A DNA stretch of 45,946 nt from assembly GCA_031271295.1 (NCBI GenBank), contig JAISVZ010000002.1, positions 1-45,946 of the forward strand, written 5' to 3'. The position numbers and the translations under genes were made by a program. The stretch is from Clostridiales bacterium. Lineage in GTDB: Bacteria; Bacillota; Clostridia; Lachnospirales; WQUN01. Below the pieces are notes generated by a model. It was not told the DNA's origin and ran no database searches. It saw only the letters and a list, made by a program, of their open reading frames with translations. Below, piece after piece: positions 18,465-27,532 of this stretch. Within the stretch, counting starts at the first letter, position 1; the number at the start of each line of letters is the position of its first letter.

Positions 18465-19705
18465 TGTTTGTTGACTTTAATAGAGTTTTTAAGGAAAAAC
18501 CGCAAACAAAAATGGCAGTCCCTTCTTCAATAATGGGCTTCATTAGTAAATCATTACCTGAGGGGATAAAATATACATCGGATGACGATGGAACTTGTAC
18601 AATAGGTTCTGACGGTGAAAGTTTTACTATTAGTGGATTCGATTTAAACCTAAGTGAAAAGCAAAAAGAAATTTTGGGTAGTAACCCTTCATTTAGTGAT
18701 GTAATGAGATATCTATACAATTCGCAAAAACCAATTTCTTTACAAGAAAAAAAAGAAGGATATATTACATTAAATGGTAGGGATTTTCCGATCGAAAAGA
18801 TCTCTTATAAACCATTAAACCCTGTAAGGTATGTCTCTGGTTCATTGTCTTTATTCCCATATCCATTTCCAAATCCATTTCCGCTTACAATTGGATGTGA
18901 AAAATATGAGCGTAAATTATATGTATCAAGAGTTCCTAATAATAGCATAAATATTGCAAGCTTCGAATCAAAAAAAGATGAGCCTTTGCGTATTAACTAT
19001 CAGTTTGACGAAGATAGTAAAACCTTTACGTTTAATGCAACGTTAGAACTTAAAAACGCCAAGACAATAAAAGATATTGTTGAATCAATATTTATTTACA
19101 ATGCATTTTTTGATGGAAATTTTCTTTTTGCGGGCAAACCTCTAAGTTTTGACACGAAGAGCAAGAAAGCAAATACTTACAATGAAAAGAATGCTCTATT
19201 TTGGGATAAAGTCTTAAAATTAGAAAATTATTTTGGCGTTGTTTTTTTGCCTCCAAAAGAGGAGATTAACAATCAAACAGCATGTCTTGTTGAACAATTA
19301 TATCAGAACCTGATAATGCATAATCCAACACGAGAAAGCCAAAATGTTAACTCTATTAATGGCATTTATGATCCAAATACAAATGATAGTTTTCTTGTGG
19401 AATTAATAAACAAACCTATCTATTTTGAGTTCGAGGTGACTGAACAAATATTATTATTTGGAGTTGAGATAGAATTAAACAAATTAATGGGATTGTTTAA
19501 TGCAATTATAACACATTACGAAGTTAATGAAAAAGAATATACTGTATTTATTGATGATGAAGATTCTATAAAAAAAAGGTATGTAGTATCTATGTTTTTT
19601 AAGACAGAGCAGGAATTGAAAGTGTTTCAAGCAAGTGATCATAATAAAAGAATTTCGCAATTTCGTGAAGCTATAGAGCCATTTGAATATTTGAAAAAAA
19701 AATAG
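18464..19705 (+). CDS. AbiGii-like abortive infection protein (putative toxin)
   Basis: A 413-residue soluble protein following AbiGi with a four-base overlap. The N-terminus FVDFNRVFKEKPQ and the position in the pair match AbiGii-type proteins, the effector half of AbiG phage resistance. The body is beta-rich, without membrane helices. I cannot point to catalytic residues. The ribosome binding site AAGAGGTGAT lies inside the end of the first gene. Low GC content like its partner. No terminator is obvious; the following 500 bases look degenerate. Confidence 0.7.
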   Translation: MFVDFNRVFKEKPQTKMAVPSSIMGFISKSLPEGIKYTSDDDGTCTIGSDGESFTISGFDLNLSEKQKEILGSNPSFSDVMRYLYNSQKPISLQEKKEGYITLNGRDFPIEKISYKPLNPVRYVSGSLSLFPYPFPNPFPLTIGCEKYERKLYVSRVPNNSINIASFESKKDEPLRINYQFDEDSKTFTFNATLELKNAKTIKDIVESIFIYNAFFDGNFLFAGKPLSFDTKSKKANTYNEKNALFWDKVLKLENYFGVVFLPPKEEINNQTACLVEQLYQNLIMHNPTRESQNVNSINGIYDPNTNDSFLVELINKPIYFEFEVTEQILLFGVEIELNKLMGLFNAIITHYEVNEKEYTVFIDDEDSIKKRYVVSMFFKTEQELKVFQASDHNKRISQFREAIEPFEYLKKK

Positions 19706-20227
19706 ATTGGTGTTTGTGCTTTAGTGTAATTAATTTTAGAACGAAAAATAAACTCCTTGAAAATTTCAAGAATAGTTATTGGGATGCAAAGTATAAAGAC
19801 AGAATAGTATGTTCTTTATGGATCAATGGTTCCAACGACATACCCAGTTCGTAGGCGATTTGGTAAATGAGTAACCAGACAGTTAGACTGATTGTACTAC
19901 CGGTGGTAGCAAAAGTAAATTAACAAATGCAAATGCGCAAATAAGGGAATTTGCATGGGCAAATGTCAATTTTTATGGCAAATGCGGTTGTTGTAAAAAG
20001 CCGGGCGAAAATCGCAAAATTATTCTTGGCAAAAGTTTAACAATGTTTTCAGTGCCGCAATGCAGTTTGTTAACCCAAACACCGATTCGCTGACTTATGT
20101 TAAAAAATGGTCGCCATAAGAATAAGCGATATTCTCCAAAAAAACATTTTTGCAATCATATTCTGCGGTGACAGTATGCAGATTAAAAACAATACCATTT
20201 ACCCAACAAAAGATTTCGAGGTGTCCA
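19706..20227 (+). other. Gene-free, degenerate stretch after the Abi pair
   Basis: No intact gene. Two short open stretches look like decayed coding DNA: one near 19740-19850 (ending WINGSNDIPSS), and one at 19997-20119 whose end reads FVNPNTDSLTYVKKWSP. Neither has a start signal or a family I recognise. This suggests remains of genes disrupted by the insertion. Confidence 0.4.
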
Positions 20228-20770
20228 ATGTCCGGTTTTCAAATTGCATTAATGATTATTGGTTCTATAATACTACTCATTATTGCGCTGTTTCTTGCAA
20301 TACACATACGTTTGGAATACAAAGGTTTTAAAATGCGTAAACGATATAAGGTGAACGGGATAGAATTTAGCTATAACGCGTTTTGGTACAAAGGCGCTTT
20401 CTTTGGCACAGAATTAAAATCAATGGTTGGCATTGACGCGTCAATTGAGTTTCTTCCGTTTCCGGTTGACCTTTCTGAACGCAAGGAAAATATTTTAAAA
20501 AATTTAGAAATGCATAATATAAAGCTGTTAAATTGCGAGGTAATAGAAAAAAGAGTAAACGGGTTAAAGTGGCACATAATTTCAGCAGACTTCGAGGATG
20601 AATTTCAGTACGAAAGGGTATTTGCGTATTCGCGTTTGCGTGACGGGTATCTTAGACTATCTGCGCTTTATGCGCTTGAAAACCCATTGAGCCTTTTTAA
20701 GGAAAAATATGATATTTTATTGAGCTGCTTTGAGGCGGAAGCAAGTATCTCCCTAATCCGGTCGTCGTAG
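20228..20770 (+). CDS. Hypothetical protein with one membrane helix
   Basis: A 180-residue protein with an N-terminal transmembrane helix (about residues 3-25, FQIALMIIGSIILLIIALFL) and a cytoplasmic alpha/beta part. The ATG at 20228 follows GAGGTG at a good distance; an in-frame ATG at 20150 lacks one. I do not recognise the family. It lies inside the block that splits the permease pair, with AT content between that of the Abi genes and the transporters, and could belong to either. Confidence 0.5.
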   Translation: MSGFQIALMIIGSIILLIIALFLAIHIRLEYKGFKMRKRYKVNGIEFSYNAFWYKGAFFGTELKSMVGIDASIEFLPFPVDLSERKENILKNLEMHNIKLLNCEVIEKRVNGLKWHIISADFEDEFQYERVFAYSRLRDGYLRLSALYALENPLSLFKEKYDILLSCFEAEASISLIRSS

Positions 20771-20877
20771 ATAGTGAGATTATGTACCTTAGGCGACAGA
20801 TGCATTAAAAGCAACCGAAAATAAAAGCCAGCAACCCCAGCACCACAGCAAGCAAATTCAACCTTGGAGGAATCAAC

Positions 20878-21876
20878 ATGAAAACCAAAACCAAAAACAT
20901 ATCCCAATGGATAGCGGATCTCTTAAACCCCGACACCGATTCCGGCAACGAACGCGCCAAGTACGTTCAAATGTTCAAAAACCTTTTGCTTGGGCTTTTC
21001 CGGTTTGTCATAATATTGGGAATCAGCTACGTTATCTTGGGGCCGTTAATCGGCATGGTGGCAACCAGCTTTTTTTCGGACGCTGACCAGTACAACCCGA
21101 TGGTGTATTTAATCCCCGCCGAACCTTCGCTTGCCCGCTACAGCCTCGCCATTATAAGGATGGATTATTTTAACGTGCTTTGGAAAACTATCGCGTATGT
21201 TTTGGGGCTTGCCGCAATTCAGGTTTTTGTTTGCTCAATGGTTGGCTACGGGTTTGCCCGGTTTAAGTTCCCGCTTAAAAACCTCTTCTTCGCGTGCGTT
21301 ATAGTTATGATTGTAATTCCCACACACTCCATAATGCTCCCGCTTTATATGACATTTCAGAGTTTCGATGTTTTGGGGCTTGTAACGCTTATTGCCGGTT
21401 CGCCCAAAAACATTTTGCAAACGCCGTGGCCTATGTACATAATGTCCGTTTTCGGAACGGGGCTTAGGTCCGGGCTTTATATATTTATTTTTACTCAGTT
21501 CTTCCGGGGTTTACCGAAGGAAATTGAGGAGGCGGCACAGGTGGACGGCGCGGGTATGTTTTACACGTACTTTCGCATTATGCTCGTAAACGCGATACCA
21601 TCCGTTGTAACAGTCGCGATTTTTTCGCTGGTTTGGCAGTACAACGACACATTTTATTCGAATCTTTTTAACTTAAGCGCCGATATGATTATCGGCAAAA
21701 AGATTACAACGCTACAAGCAACCCTCCTTAATTTAGACCAGATAAGGGATCCTTCCCTGTCCGCTCTGTATGTTAACGCGGGTATCGTGCTTGTAATACT
21801 GCCTTTGGTTATTTTGTATGTCTTGCTTCAAAAGCAGTTTATCGAGGGGGTGGAGAGAAGCGGAATTGTAGGTTAA
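20878..21876 (+). CDS. Carbohydrate ABC transporter permease, MalG type (second set)
   Basis: A 332-residue membrane protein with six helices after a charged 40-residue N-terminal extension. The EAA-type loop EEAAQVDGAGMFYTYFRIML is at about residues 221-240. It follows a clear TTGGAGG site. The expected partner is the permease at 15767; normally such genes are adjacent, so the 4.2 kb between them is probably an insertion. Whether it keeps a promoter of its own is not evident from sequence. Confidence 0.85.
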   Translation: MKTKTKNISQWIADLLNPDTDSGNERAKYVQMFKNLLLGLFRFVIILGISYVILGPLIGMVATSFFSDADQYNPMVYLIPAEPSLARYSLAIIRMDYFNVLWKTIAYVLGLAAIQVFVCSMVGYGFARFKFPLKNLFFACVIVMIVIPTHSIMLPLYMTFQSFDVLGLVTLIAGSPKNILQTPWPMYIMSVFGTGLRSGLYIFIFTQFFRGLPKEIEEAAQVDGAGMFYTYFRIMLVNAIPSVVTVAIFSLVWQYNDTFYSNLFNLSADMIIGKKITTLQATLLNLDQIRDPSLSALYVNAGIVLVILPLVILYVLLQKQFIEGVERSGIVG

Positions 21877-21942
21877 TTATGTAGGATAGAAGTTTTTTCG
21901 GTTGCGCTGCGGCGTAATTCGCGCCGCGTTAACCGCGGTAAC

Positions 21943-21952
21943 AAAACGTTTT
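21943..21952. promoter_or_regulatory. Candidate LacI-type operator
   Basis: The 10-base palindrome AAAACGTTTT is centred on CG, 35 bases before the start of the lipoprotein gene. It resembles the site near 4229-4237 and the one at 25152-25157. Confidence 0.35.
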
Positions 21953-21973
21953 AAATTTCAAAATTTAAAGGAG

Positions 21974-21986
21974 GGGTTATTAACCC
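21974..21986 (+). promoter_or_regulatory. Small hairpin between ribosome binding site and start codon
   Basis: GGGTTA and TAACCC pair around one base exactly between AAAGGAGG and the ATG at 21987. Folding would bring the site and start closer together or mask them, so translation could be modulated. Confidence 0.35.
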
Positions 21987-23606
21987 ATGTTAAAGAAACT
22001 TTTACCGATCGTTTTAACGTTTGTATTGGCATTGTCGCTGGCGGCTTGCACCACGCCGGAAAACACCGAACCGCCCGCAGAGCCTCCCGCGCAGGAAGAG
22101 CCCGCGCCGGAACCTGCGCCCGCTCCGGAGCCTGCTCCCGAACCGGCACCGGAACCGGTTGCTGAACCGGCGGCTGAACCAGCTCCCGAACCCGCCGCTG
22201 CGGTAACACTTTCATACCGTCCCGGCGCAATAGATTTTGAGGACGGGAATATGGGCTTTGTAATGGTGGATACTTCCCCGGCGGACGCTTCCAAGGAAGT
22301 TGAAGTATCTATTGCGGACGTTAACGGAGCTAAAATGCTCAAAATCGAAACTCTGGCGGACGGCAAGCCTTATGTTGCAATAGACGCGTCCTCCCTTTTG
22401 GGCGATGCGGTTGCAAATATTGCAAGCATGGAAGCAACTGTTATGACGGAGCATCCGGACGGAAATTTTTACGCCACATCCGGGCTTATACTCGGTTACA
22501 TAGGCGAGGGACGCACCGAGGTTAAAAAGCCTTGGTCGGTATTTATTGAAAATAAAAATCCCAATTTGGCGAAGTTTGAAATGGGAGCAAACCAAATGGT
22601 GGCAGGCGCGAACAACTTCTTCGTTTTCACGCTTGAAGAGGATAACGGCGAGGGCGCGGTAGTATATATCGGCGATATTTGCTTCCTTGACGCCGCCGGT
22701 AACGTGCTTCCGGTTGATACCACGGTAGGCTTCGACGCGCCGGCGGGCTTTGGTCAGCTTGATATTTCAAACCTTATAGGCGTAGGCGGCGAGGTAGACT
22801 TAGGGCTTACCGGTTCCAGCACAGGCGCATGGGGTCAGGCTGTTGTTGCGCAAACAATTAAAAACGAAGGCGGCACGTTCGACCCGGCGCTTGTTACCGA
22901 GGGCAGCGTGGTTACCGTATTCTACAAATCCGGTTTGGTTCCGGAGCTTATTTTCCAAAGCTGGACAGACGGCGCGCCAAGCACTGCCGGCTGGGCAAAG
23001 GTTGCTCCCGCAATTACTAACGATTCCGGAACTGTGGCTCAGTTTATGTATGAAGATATTTTGGCAGCGTTCGGCTCGGACGATTTCGCATCGTTCCTCG
23101 ACGCGTTTAACGTTGGCGATACGGGCGAGGCTCTTGATGTTATAAAGGTTACGATAGGAACCGCAAAACCGGATTCGCCGTATTCCGCGGAGGATAGGTC
23201 GAACTTGGTTGATGTAACGGACGAAATTGACTTGGCGCTTACCGGCGAAACCGCAGGCGGATGGGGTCAGGCTGTTGTTGCCACGTCCACCAAAAACGAC
23301 GGCGGCACGTTTGACCCGTCGGTACTTGCTCCAAACTGCGTTGTAACGGTTTACTATTCAAGCGCTTTGCCTCCGGAGCTTATTTTGCAAAGCTGGACGG
23401 ACGGCGCTCCGGATACCGCAGGCTGGGCGAAAGTTGCCCCAACGTATACAAATAATTCCGCAAACTGCGCTCAGTTTACATACGCGGATATGGTAGCGTC
23501 ATTCGGCACCGAGGATATCGTTACTTATTTGGATAACTTCAATATTGGCGATACGGGCGAGGCTATTAATGTTATTAAGGTAACTGTGGGTATTGCCGCG
23601 CAGTAG
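21987..23606 (+). CDS. Lipoprotein with duplicated beta domain
   Basis: A 539-residue surface lipoprotein: signal peptide with lipobox LSLAAC (cysteine about residue 20), then a 45-residue Pro/Glu/Ala linker, an N-terminal beta-rich domain (about 72-245), and two tandem copies of a 130-residue domain (about 260-395 and 408-538). Each copy contains GWGQAVV or AWGQAVV, GGTFDP, SWTDGAP.TAGWAKVAP and NIGDTGEA-type blocks. The repeats are also similar at DNA level. The arrangement suggests carbohydrate-binding modules on a spacer; I do not know a named family for certain. It lies between permease and solute-binding protein, so it is probably an accessory glycan-capture protein. Confidence 0.7.
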   Translation: MLKKLLPIVLTFVLALSLAACTTPENTEPPAEPPAQEEPAPEPAPAPEPAPEPAPEPVAEPAAEPAPEPAAAVTLSYRPGAIDFEDGNMGFVMVDTSPADASKEVEVSIADVNGAKMLKIETLADGKPYVAIDASSLLGDAVANIASMEATVMTEHPDGNFYATSGLILGYIGEGRTEVKKPWSVFIENKNPNLAKFEMGANQMVAGANNFFVFTLEEDNGEGAVVYIGDICFLDAAGNVLPVDTTVGFDAPAGFGQLDISNLIGVGGEVDLGLTGSSTGAWGQAVVAQTIKNEGGTFDPALVTEGSVVTVFYKSGLVPELIFQSWTDGAPSTAGWAKVAPAITNDSGTVAQFMYEDILAAFGSDDFASFLDAFNVGDTGEALDVIKVTIGTAKPDSPYSAEDRSNLVDVTDEIDLALTGETAGGWGQAVVATSTKNDGGTFDPSVLAPNCVVTVYYSSALPPELILQSWTDGAPDTAGWAKVAPTYTNNSANCAQFTYADMVASFGTEDIVTYLDNFNIGDTGEAINVIKVTVGIAAQ

Positions 23607-23637
23607 AAAATGAAAACTCATGAAGGAGGTATTAAAA

Positions 23638-25086
23638 TTGTTTAAAAGGATTATTTCATTACTTATTGTGTTAACATTGGCTTTTGTTGTTTCTTGCGGG
23701 GATCCCGGCCAGACGCCGCCCGCTTCCGAAAACCCTCCGGCAGCTACCGGAGATGCGGCGGCTGAAACTCCTGCTCCTTCGGCGGAAACGCCCGCGCCCG
23801 CAGATGATACAACGGCTGCGGCGCCCGCTCCGTCGTCCGAAAAAAGATTGATTACAATGGGTTCGTGGTACGAAGAGTACTACACCAGCGACCACCAGGA
23901 TATTTACGCTGACGCCGCAATGTCCAACGAATACACCTCTCAGCTTATGGTTGACAATATGCGTGACATCGAGCAGAAGTTTAACGTAGAGTTTAGAGTT
24001 GTAAACCTTACTTGGGAAGGCGTTATTGAAAGTATTAACACATCCATCATGGCGGGCGCTCCGGACTGCGACCTTTACTTGGTGGATTTACAGTTCGGCG
24101 TTCCGGCGGTGCTTAACGGCTACGCGCAAAACCTCAGGGATTTCCTCCCCGCCGACCACGACATTTTTACAGACCAGGTTGTTATGAAATACTTAAACCT
24201 CATGGGCGATTCGAAGGATTATCTGTTTACACCGAACTTTAACAGCGGCGTAACCGGTTATCCTTTAGGGTTTAACCTTGATATGATTCAGGAAGCCAAC
24301 CTTGAGGACCCGCGCGACGTTTACGAGCGCGGCGAATGGACATGGGATGTTTGGAGAAGTTACCTGCAGCAGTTAACCAAGGATACCAACGGCGACGGCG
24401 TTACCGACGTTTACGGCTGGGGCGGTTACTGGACGAATATGTTAGAGAGGCTTCTTTTCACAAACAATACCCATATAGCGGCGGATAAGGTTGAAGGTTT
24501 ATCCAGCCCCGGCACAATTGAAGTTATGGAATTTTTCAACACGATATACAATGTTGATAAATCCGCAACTCCTTGGAACCCGGATGATTGGGAAAGCAAC
24601 TTAAGGCCTTTCGTAGACGGCAAAATGGCGTTCTTTATTACTGCGGACTGGATTATTCAGGATATGGCCGAATCCGGCAACCTGCTTAACTACGAGCTTG
24701 GCGTTGTTCCGTGGCCTTACGGCCCAAGGGGCAATATTGATTCTTCAAGAACATCGCAAACCTCCGGCGCGTACCACATAATTCCGGTTGGCGTAGAGGA
24801 TCCGAAGCTTGTATACGATGTTTACCACGAATACGAAAACTGGCACAAGGGCGATTTGGAACTTCGGGACGACGACGAATGGTCGCGCAACCAGTATTTA
24901 ACGGAGCGCAACTATGAAATGGCGAAGGAAAGCGTTTCAAGGCCGGGCTTTGATATGTGGGGAATGCTTGGGCTTACTGAATTTGGCATGATACCGATTA
25001 TGAACGGCGAAAAAACTCCGGCTCAGTACGCCGAAGAACAGAAATTAATTGTACAGGACAGGTTAGACGCTTATTTTGGCGGATGA
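23638..25086 (+). CDS. Extracellular solute-binding lipoprotein (second set)
   Basis: A 482-residue ABC solute-binding protein. The TTG at 23638 is correctly spaced from AAGGAGG (23623-23629), whereas the ATG at 23620 overlaps that site. Signal peptide and lipobox FVVSC, an Ala/Pro/Thr linker of about 50 residues, then a type I sugar-binding fold with features such as LTWEGVIESINTSIMAGAPDCDLY and tryptophan-rich pocket motifs (GEWTWDVW, GWGGYWTN). It should deliver oligosaccharides to the permeases at 15767 and 20878. Confidence 0.85.
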   Translation: MFKRIISLLIVLTLAFVVSCGDPGQTPPASENPPAATGDAAAETPAPSAETPAPADDTTAAAPAPSSEKRLITMGSWYEEYYTSDHQDIYADAAMSNEYTSQLMVDNMRDIEQKFNVEFRVVNLTWEGVIESINTSIMAGAPDCDLYLVDLQFGVPAVLNGYAQNLRDFLPADHDIFTDQVVMKYLNLMGDSKDYLFTPNFNSGVTGYPLGFNLDMIQEANLEDPRDVYERGEWTWDVWRSYLQQLTKDTNGDGVTDVYGWGGYWTNMLERLLFTNNTHIAADKVEGLSSPGTIEVMEFFNTIYNVDKSATPWNPDDWESNLRPFVDGKMAFFITADWIIQDMAESGNLLNYELGVVPWPYGPRGNIDSSRTSQTSGAYHIIPVGVEDPKLVYDVYHEYENWHKGDLELRDDDEWSRNQYLTERNYEMAKESVSRPGFDMWGMLGLTEFGMIPIMNGEKTPAQYAEEQKLIVQDRLDAYFGG

Positions 25087-25103
25087 TCTAAAGATGCCTT
25101 ATC

Positions 25104-25133
25104 CCCTCCTCCGGCGGTGACGCCGGGGGAGGG
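25104..25133 (+). terminator. Strong GC hairpin before the LacI-type gene
   Basis: CCCTCCTCCGGCG pairs with CGCCGGGGGAGGG around GTGA, with one G-U pair. No T-run follows, so it may lower read-through or stabilise the upstream mRNA rather than terminate fully. Confidence 0.5.
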
Positions 25134-25151
25134 CAAGGGGTAGAGATTACG

Positions 25152-25157
25152 AACGTT
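25152..25157. promoter_or_regulatory. Candidate autoregulatory operator of the LacI-type gene
   Basis: AACGTT within GAACGTTTAA lies about 20 bases before the start codon of the regulator and resembles the two other CG-centred sites in the mannan region. It is short, so evidence is weak. Confidence 0.25.
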
Positions 25158-25176
25158 TAAACCGGGGGTATACACC

Positions 25177-26232
25177 ATGAAAAAAACTTCGATACAGGAT
25201 ATAGCGAAGGAGCTTAACCTTTCGCGTAACACCGTTGCCAAGGCGCTTGGCGCAAAAGGATACATTGCGGATGATACAAGAAAAAAAATAATTAAAAAAG
25301 CTCGTGAAATGGGTTATACAAAGCTTCCGGAGGATGCCGAAGCCGGGGATGAAGCCAAAACCGAAATTAAAACGGTTTTGGTTTTAACGCGCACCGATGT
25401 TTCGCTTTTTTGGAGCGGCATTATAATGGGCATAAATAACGAGCTTAACACTCACGGATGCAACATAAACATACAGTTTGCGAACGAGGAAGCCCCCCAG
25501 CAGTTCGACTATATTTCCGCCGTAACTCCGTCGCTTGTGGGAATTTTGGTTTTAAGCGTTTATTCGGATAAATTTCTGTGGCCTTTCCTGGAGCTTGATG
25601 TGCCCATAGTTTTTCTTGATACCGGAATAACGGATGTGGACAGGGCGTTTTTGCGCGGCGATGTGGTTTTAAACGAAGGCGTGTATTCGGTTGAAAGCTT
25701 AACCCGCCATCTTATTGCGCAGGGAATAAAAAACATAGGGTTTATAGGCGATATTACATATTGCCGCTCCATCCGCGACAGGTACGACGGTTTTCTTTTG
25801 GGCTTAAAATCCACGGATATTGAACCGGACGAATCCATAATAGCGGTTAAGCACATGCCGGAGCGGTATTATTTGCGGCATGAGGTGGAAGAGGCGCTCT
25901 CCTGCTTTAAGTACATACCGGAGGCGATTGTTTGCGCCAACGACGATATAGCGATGCACGTAATAGGAGCGCTTCGTGCCAGAGAATTCCGCGTGCCGGA
26001 CGATGTTGCGGTTACCGGTTATGACGATTTGGAATCGTTAATTGAACACATAACGCCGTTTATTTCAACGGTAAAAATACACCACGCGGAACTTGGCAAA
26101 CGTTTGGCAAGGCAATTGATGTGGCGTATTGAAAACCCGGACGCATCGAAGGAAATAACGGTTATCCGCGGCGAGGTTATTATTCGGGGTTCGTCTGCGA
26201 GGCAGTCAAAAAATAAATCTAAGGGAGAGTAA
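25177..26232 (+). CDS. LacI-family transcriptional regulator
   Basis: A 351-residue DNA-binding regulator. Residues 4-24 form the LacI helix-turn-helix (SIQDIAKELNLSRNTVAKAL), followed by the hinge region near residues 45-60. From about 65 to the end is a periplasmic-binding-like sugar sensor (VLVLTRTDVSLFWSGIIMGI; VTGYDDLESL near 280). It should control the mannan genes in response to an imported oligosaccharide. The gene overlaps the operon logic: GH130 follows two bases after its stop. No other regulator is present between 4 and 27 kb. Confidence 0.9.
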   Translation: MKKTSIQDIAKELNLSRNTVAKALGAKGYIADDTRKKIIKKAREMGYTKLPEDAEAGDEAKTEIKTVLVLTRTDVSLFWSGIIMGINNELNTHGCNINIQFANEEAPQQFDYISAVTPSLVGILVLSVYSDKFLWPFLELDVPIVFLDTGITDVDRAFLRGDVVLNEGVYSVESLTRHLIAQGIKNIGFIGDITYCRSIRDRYDGFLLGLKSTDIEPDESIIAVKHMPERYYLRHEVEEALSCFKYIPEAIVCANDDIAMHVIGALRAREFRVPDDVAVTGYDDLESLIEHITPFISTVKIHHAELGKRLARQLMWRIENPDASKEITVIRGEVIIRGSSARQSKNKSKGE

Positions 26233-26234
26233 TT

Positions 26235-27257
26235 ATGGGCAAAGTACAGCTTTTGTGCGGCAATGAGAAAAACATGCCGTGGCAGGAAAGAACCGAAAAC
26301 AACAATCTGCCGCTTTGGAGGTACAAGGATAACCCGATAATCGGAAGAAACCCGGTTAAAGGTGTGGCGAGAATTTTCAACAGCGCGGTTATGCCGTATG
26401 AGGGCAAGTTTATAGGAGTTTTTCGCGGCGAGCAAACCAACGGTGTGCCGCATATTTATTTAGGACGAAGCGGCGACGGTATAAGCTGGAATTTTGACAG
26501 CGAAAAAATACCGTTCGTTGACGAAAACGGCGAGCCTATGATGCCGTCCTACGCTTACGACCCGCGTTTGGTTAAGGTTGAGGATACATATTATATTATT
26601 TGGTGCCAGGATTTTTTCGGCGCGTCTATTGGAATGGCAAAAACAAAGGATTTCAAAAAGTTCGAACGCATTGAAAGCCCGTTTATACCGTTTAACCGTA
26701 ACGCCGTTTTATTCCCGCGCAAAATCGGAGGCGTGTTTAAACTTTTAAGCCGCCCGTCCGACAGCGGGCATACTCCCTTCGGCAATATTTTCATATCCGA
26801 AAGCCCGGATATGGTTTACTGGGGCAAGCACCGCCACGTTATGGCAAGAAGCTACAGCAACTGGTGGGAATCCGTAAAAATTGGCGGCGGCGCGGCGCCG
26901 ATTGAAACAAACGAGGGCTGGCTGCTGTTCTACCACGGCGTATCCGGAACCTGCAACGGTTTTGTGTACTCCATTGGCGGCGCGATTTTGGATATAGATA
27001 ACCCGTCGGTGGTTAAATACAGATGCCAAACATTTTTGCTTACGCCGGAACAGTGGTACGAGGAACGCGGCTTTGTGCCGAACGTTGTGTTCCCCTGCGC
27101 AACAATATGCGACGCCGAAACAGGGCGCATAGCGGTGTACTACGGCGCGGCGGATTCGTATGTCGCCCTTGCCTTTACTACCGCGGAGGAAGTGGTAGGG
27201 TATATTAAGGAAAATTCGAAGGTTACGGATTCGGACAGCGAGGTTGGCAGACGGTAG
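26235..27257 (+). CDS. GH130 beta-1,4-mannooligosaccharide phosphorylase
   Basis: A 340-residue cytoplasmic enzyme of family GH130, which cleaves beta-mannosides with phosphate to release mannose 1-phosphate. The five-bladed propeller is evident from repeated IYLGRSGDGISW, GMAKTKDFKKFE and FISESPDMVYW units. The catalytic acid is D109 in YDPRLV; the size is close to the mannooligosaccharide phosphorylase subgroup (GH130_2) rather than the longer mannosylglucose phosphorylases. No signal peptide, as expected. AAGGGAG precedes the start. Exact chain-length preference cannot be seen. Epimerase and galactosidase genes often found with it are absent here. Confidence 0.9.
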   Translation: MGKVQLLCGNEKNMPWQERTENNNLPLWRYKDNPIIGRNPVKGVARIFNSAVMPYEGKFIGVFRGEQTNGVPHIYLGRSGDGISWNFDSEKIPFVDENGEPMMPSYAYDPRLVKVEDTYYIIWCQDFFGASIGMAKTKDFKKFERIESPFIPFNRNAVLFPRKIGGVFKLLSRPSDSGHTPFGNIFISESPDMVYWGKHRHVMARSYSNWWESVKIGGGAAPIETNEGWLLFYHGVSGTCNGFVYSIGGAILDIDNPSVVKYRCQTFLLTPEQWYEERGFVPNVVFPCATICDAETGRIAVYYGAADSYVALAFTTAEEVVGYIKENSKVTDSDSEVGRR

Positions 27258-27295
27258 GGGGCGGGGCGGCATTCCGGCGCTTAAGGTTTGTGATT

Positions 27296-27323
27296 GAATG
27301 ATGACATTTTTTTGTCATCATTC
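27296..27323 (+). terminator. Perfect hairpin downstream of GH130
   Basis: GAATGATGACA and TGTCATCATTC pair exactly (11 bp) around six T. The T-run is in the loop, not after the stem, so termination is uncertain. Together with 289-326 it shows a TGACA/TGTCA core near dispersed repeat copies. Confidence 0.5.
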
Positions 27324-27417
27324 TAAATGGCAAGCCGTAATCTTTACCGTTCTTCGCGTAGCTATCCGGCAAGGGTTACAGATGCTTAGGCGTAAATATT
27401 GACCGCACTTTGTGTTG

Positions 27418-27503
27418 CTGTTCGATAAGGGTAACAGGTGGCTTCGGCGCAGCATATATCGAACAGCATGATTGTGCCACGCGGCGGGAAACAATTTTCG
27501 CCG
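27418..27503 (+). repeat. Dispersed repeat, copy C
   Basis: 27440-27503 matches the minus strand of 1-60 and the plus strand of 676-738, including ATCGAACAGCATGATTGTGC. The preceding module GCTGTTCGATAAGGGTAACA (from 27418) matches the reverse of 740-775, and a poorer copy precedes it at 27357-27380. Copy C abuts the Rpn-type remnant. Confidence 0.75.
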
Positions 27504-27532
27504 TCAAAAAATAATCTCTGTGGTATACTGGG

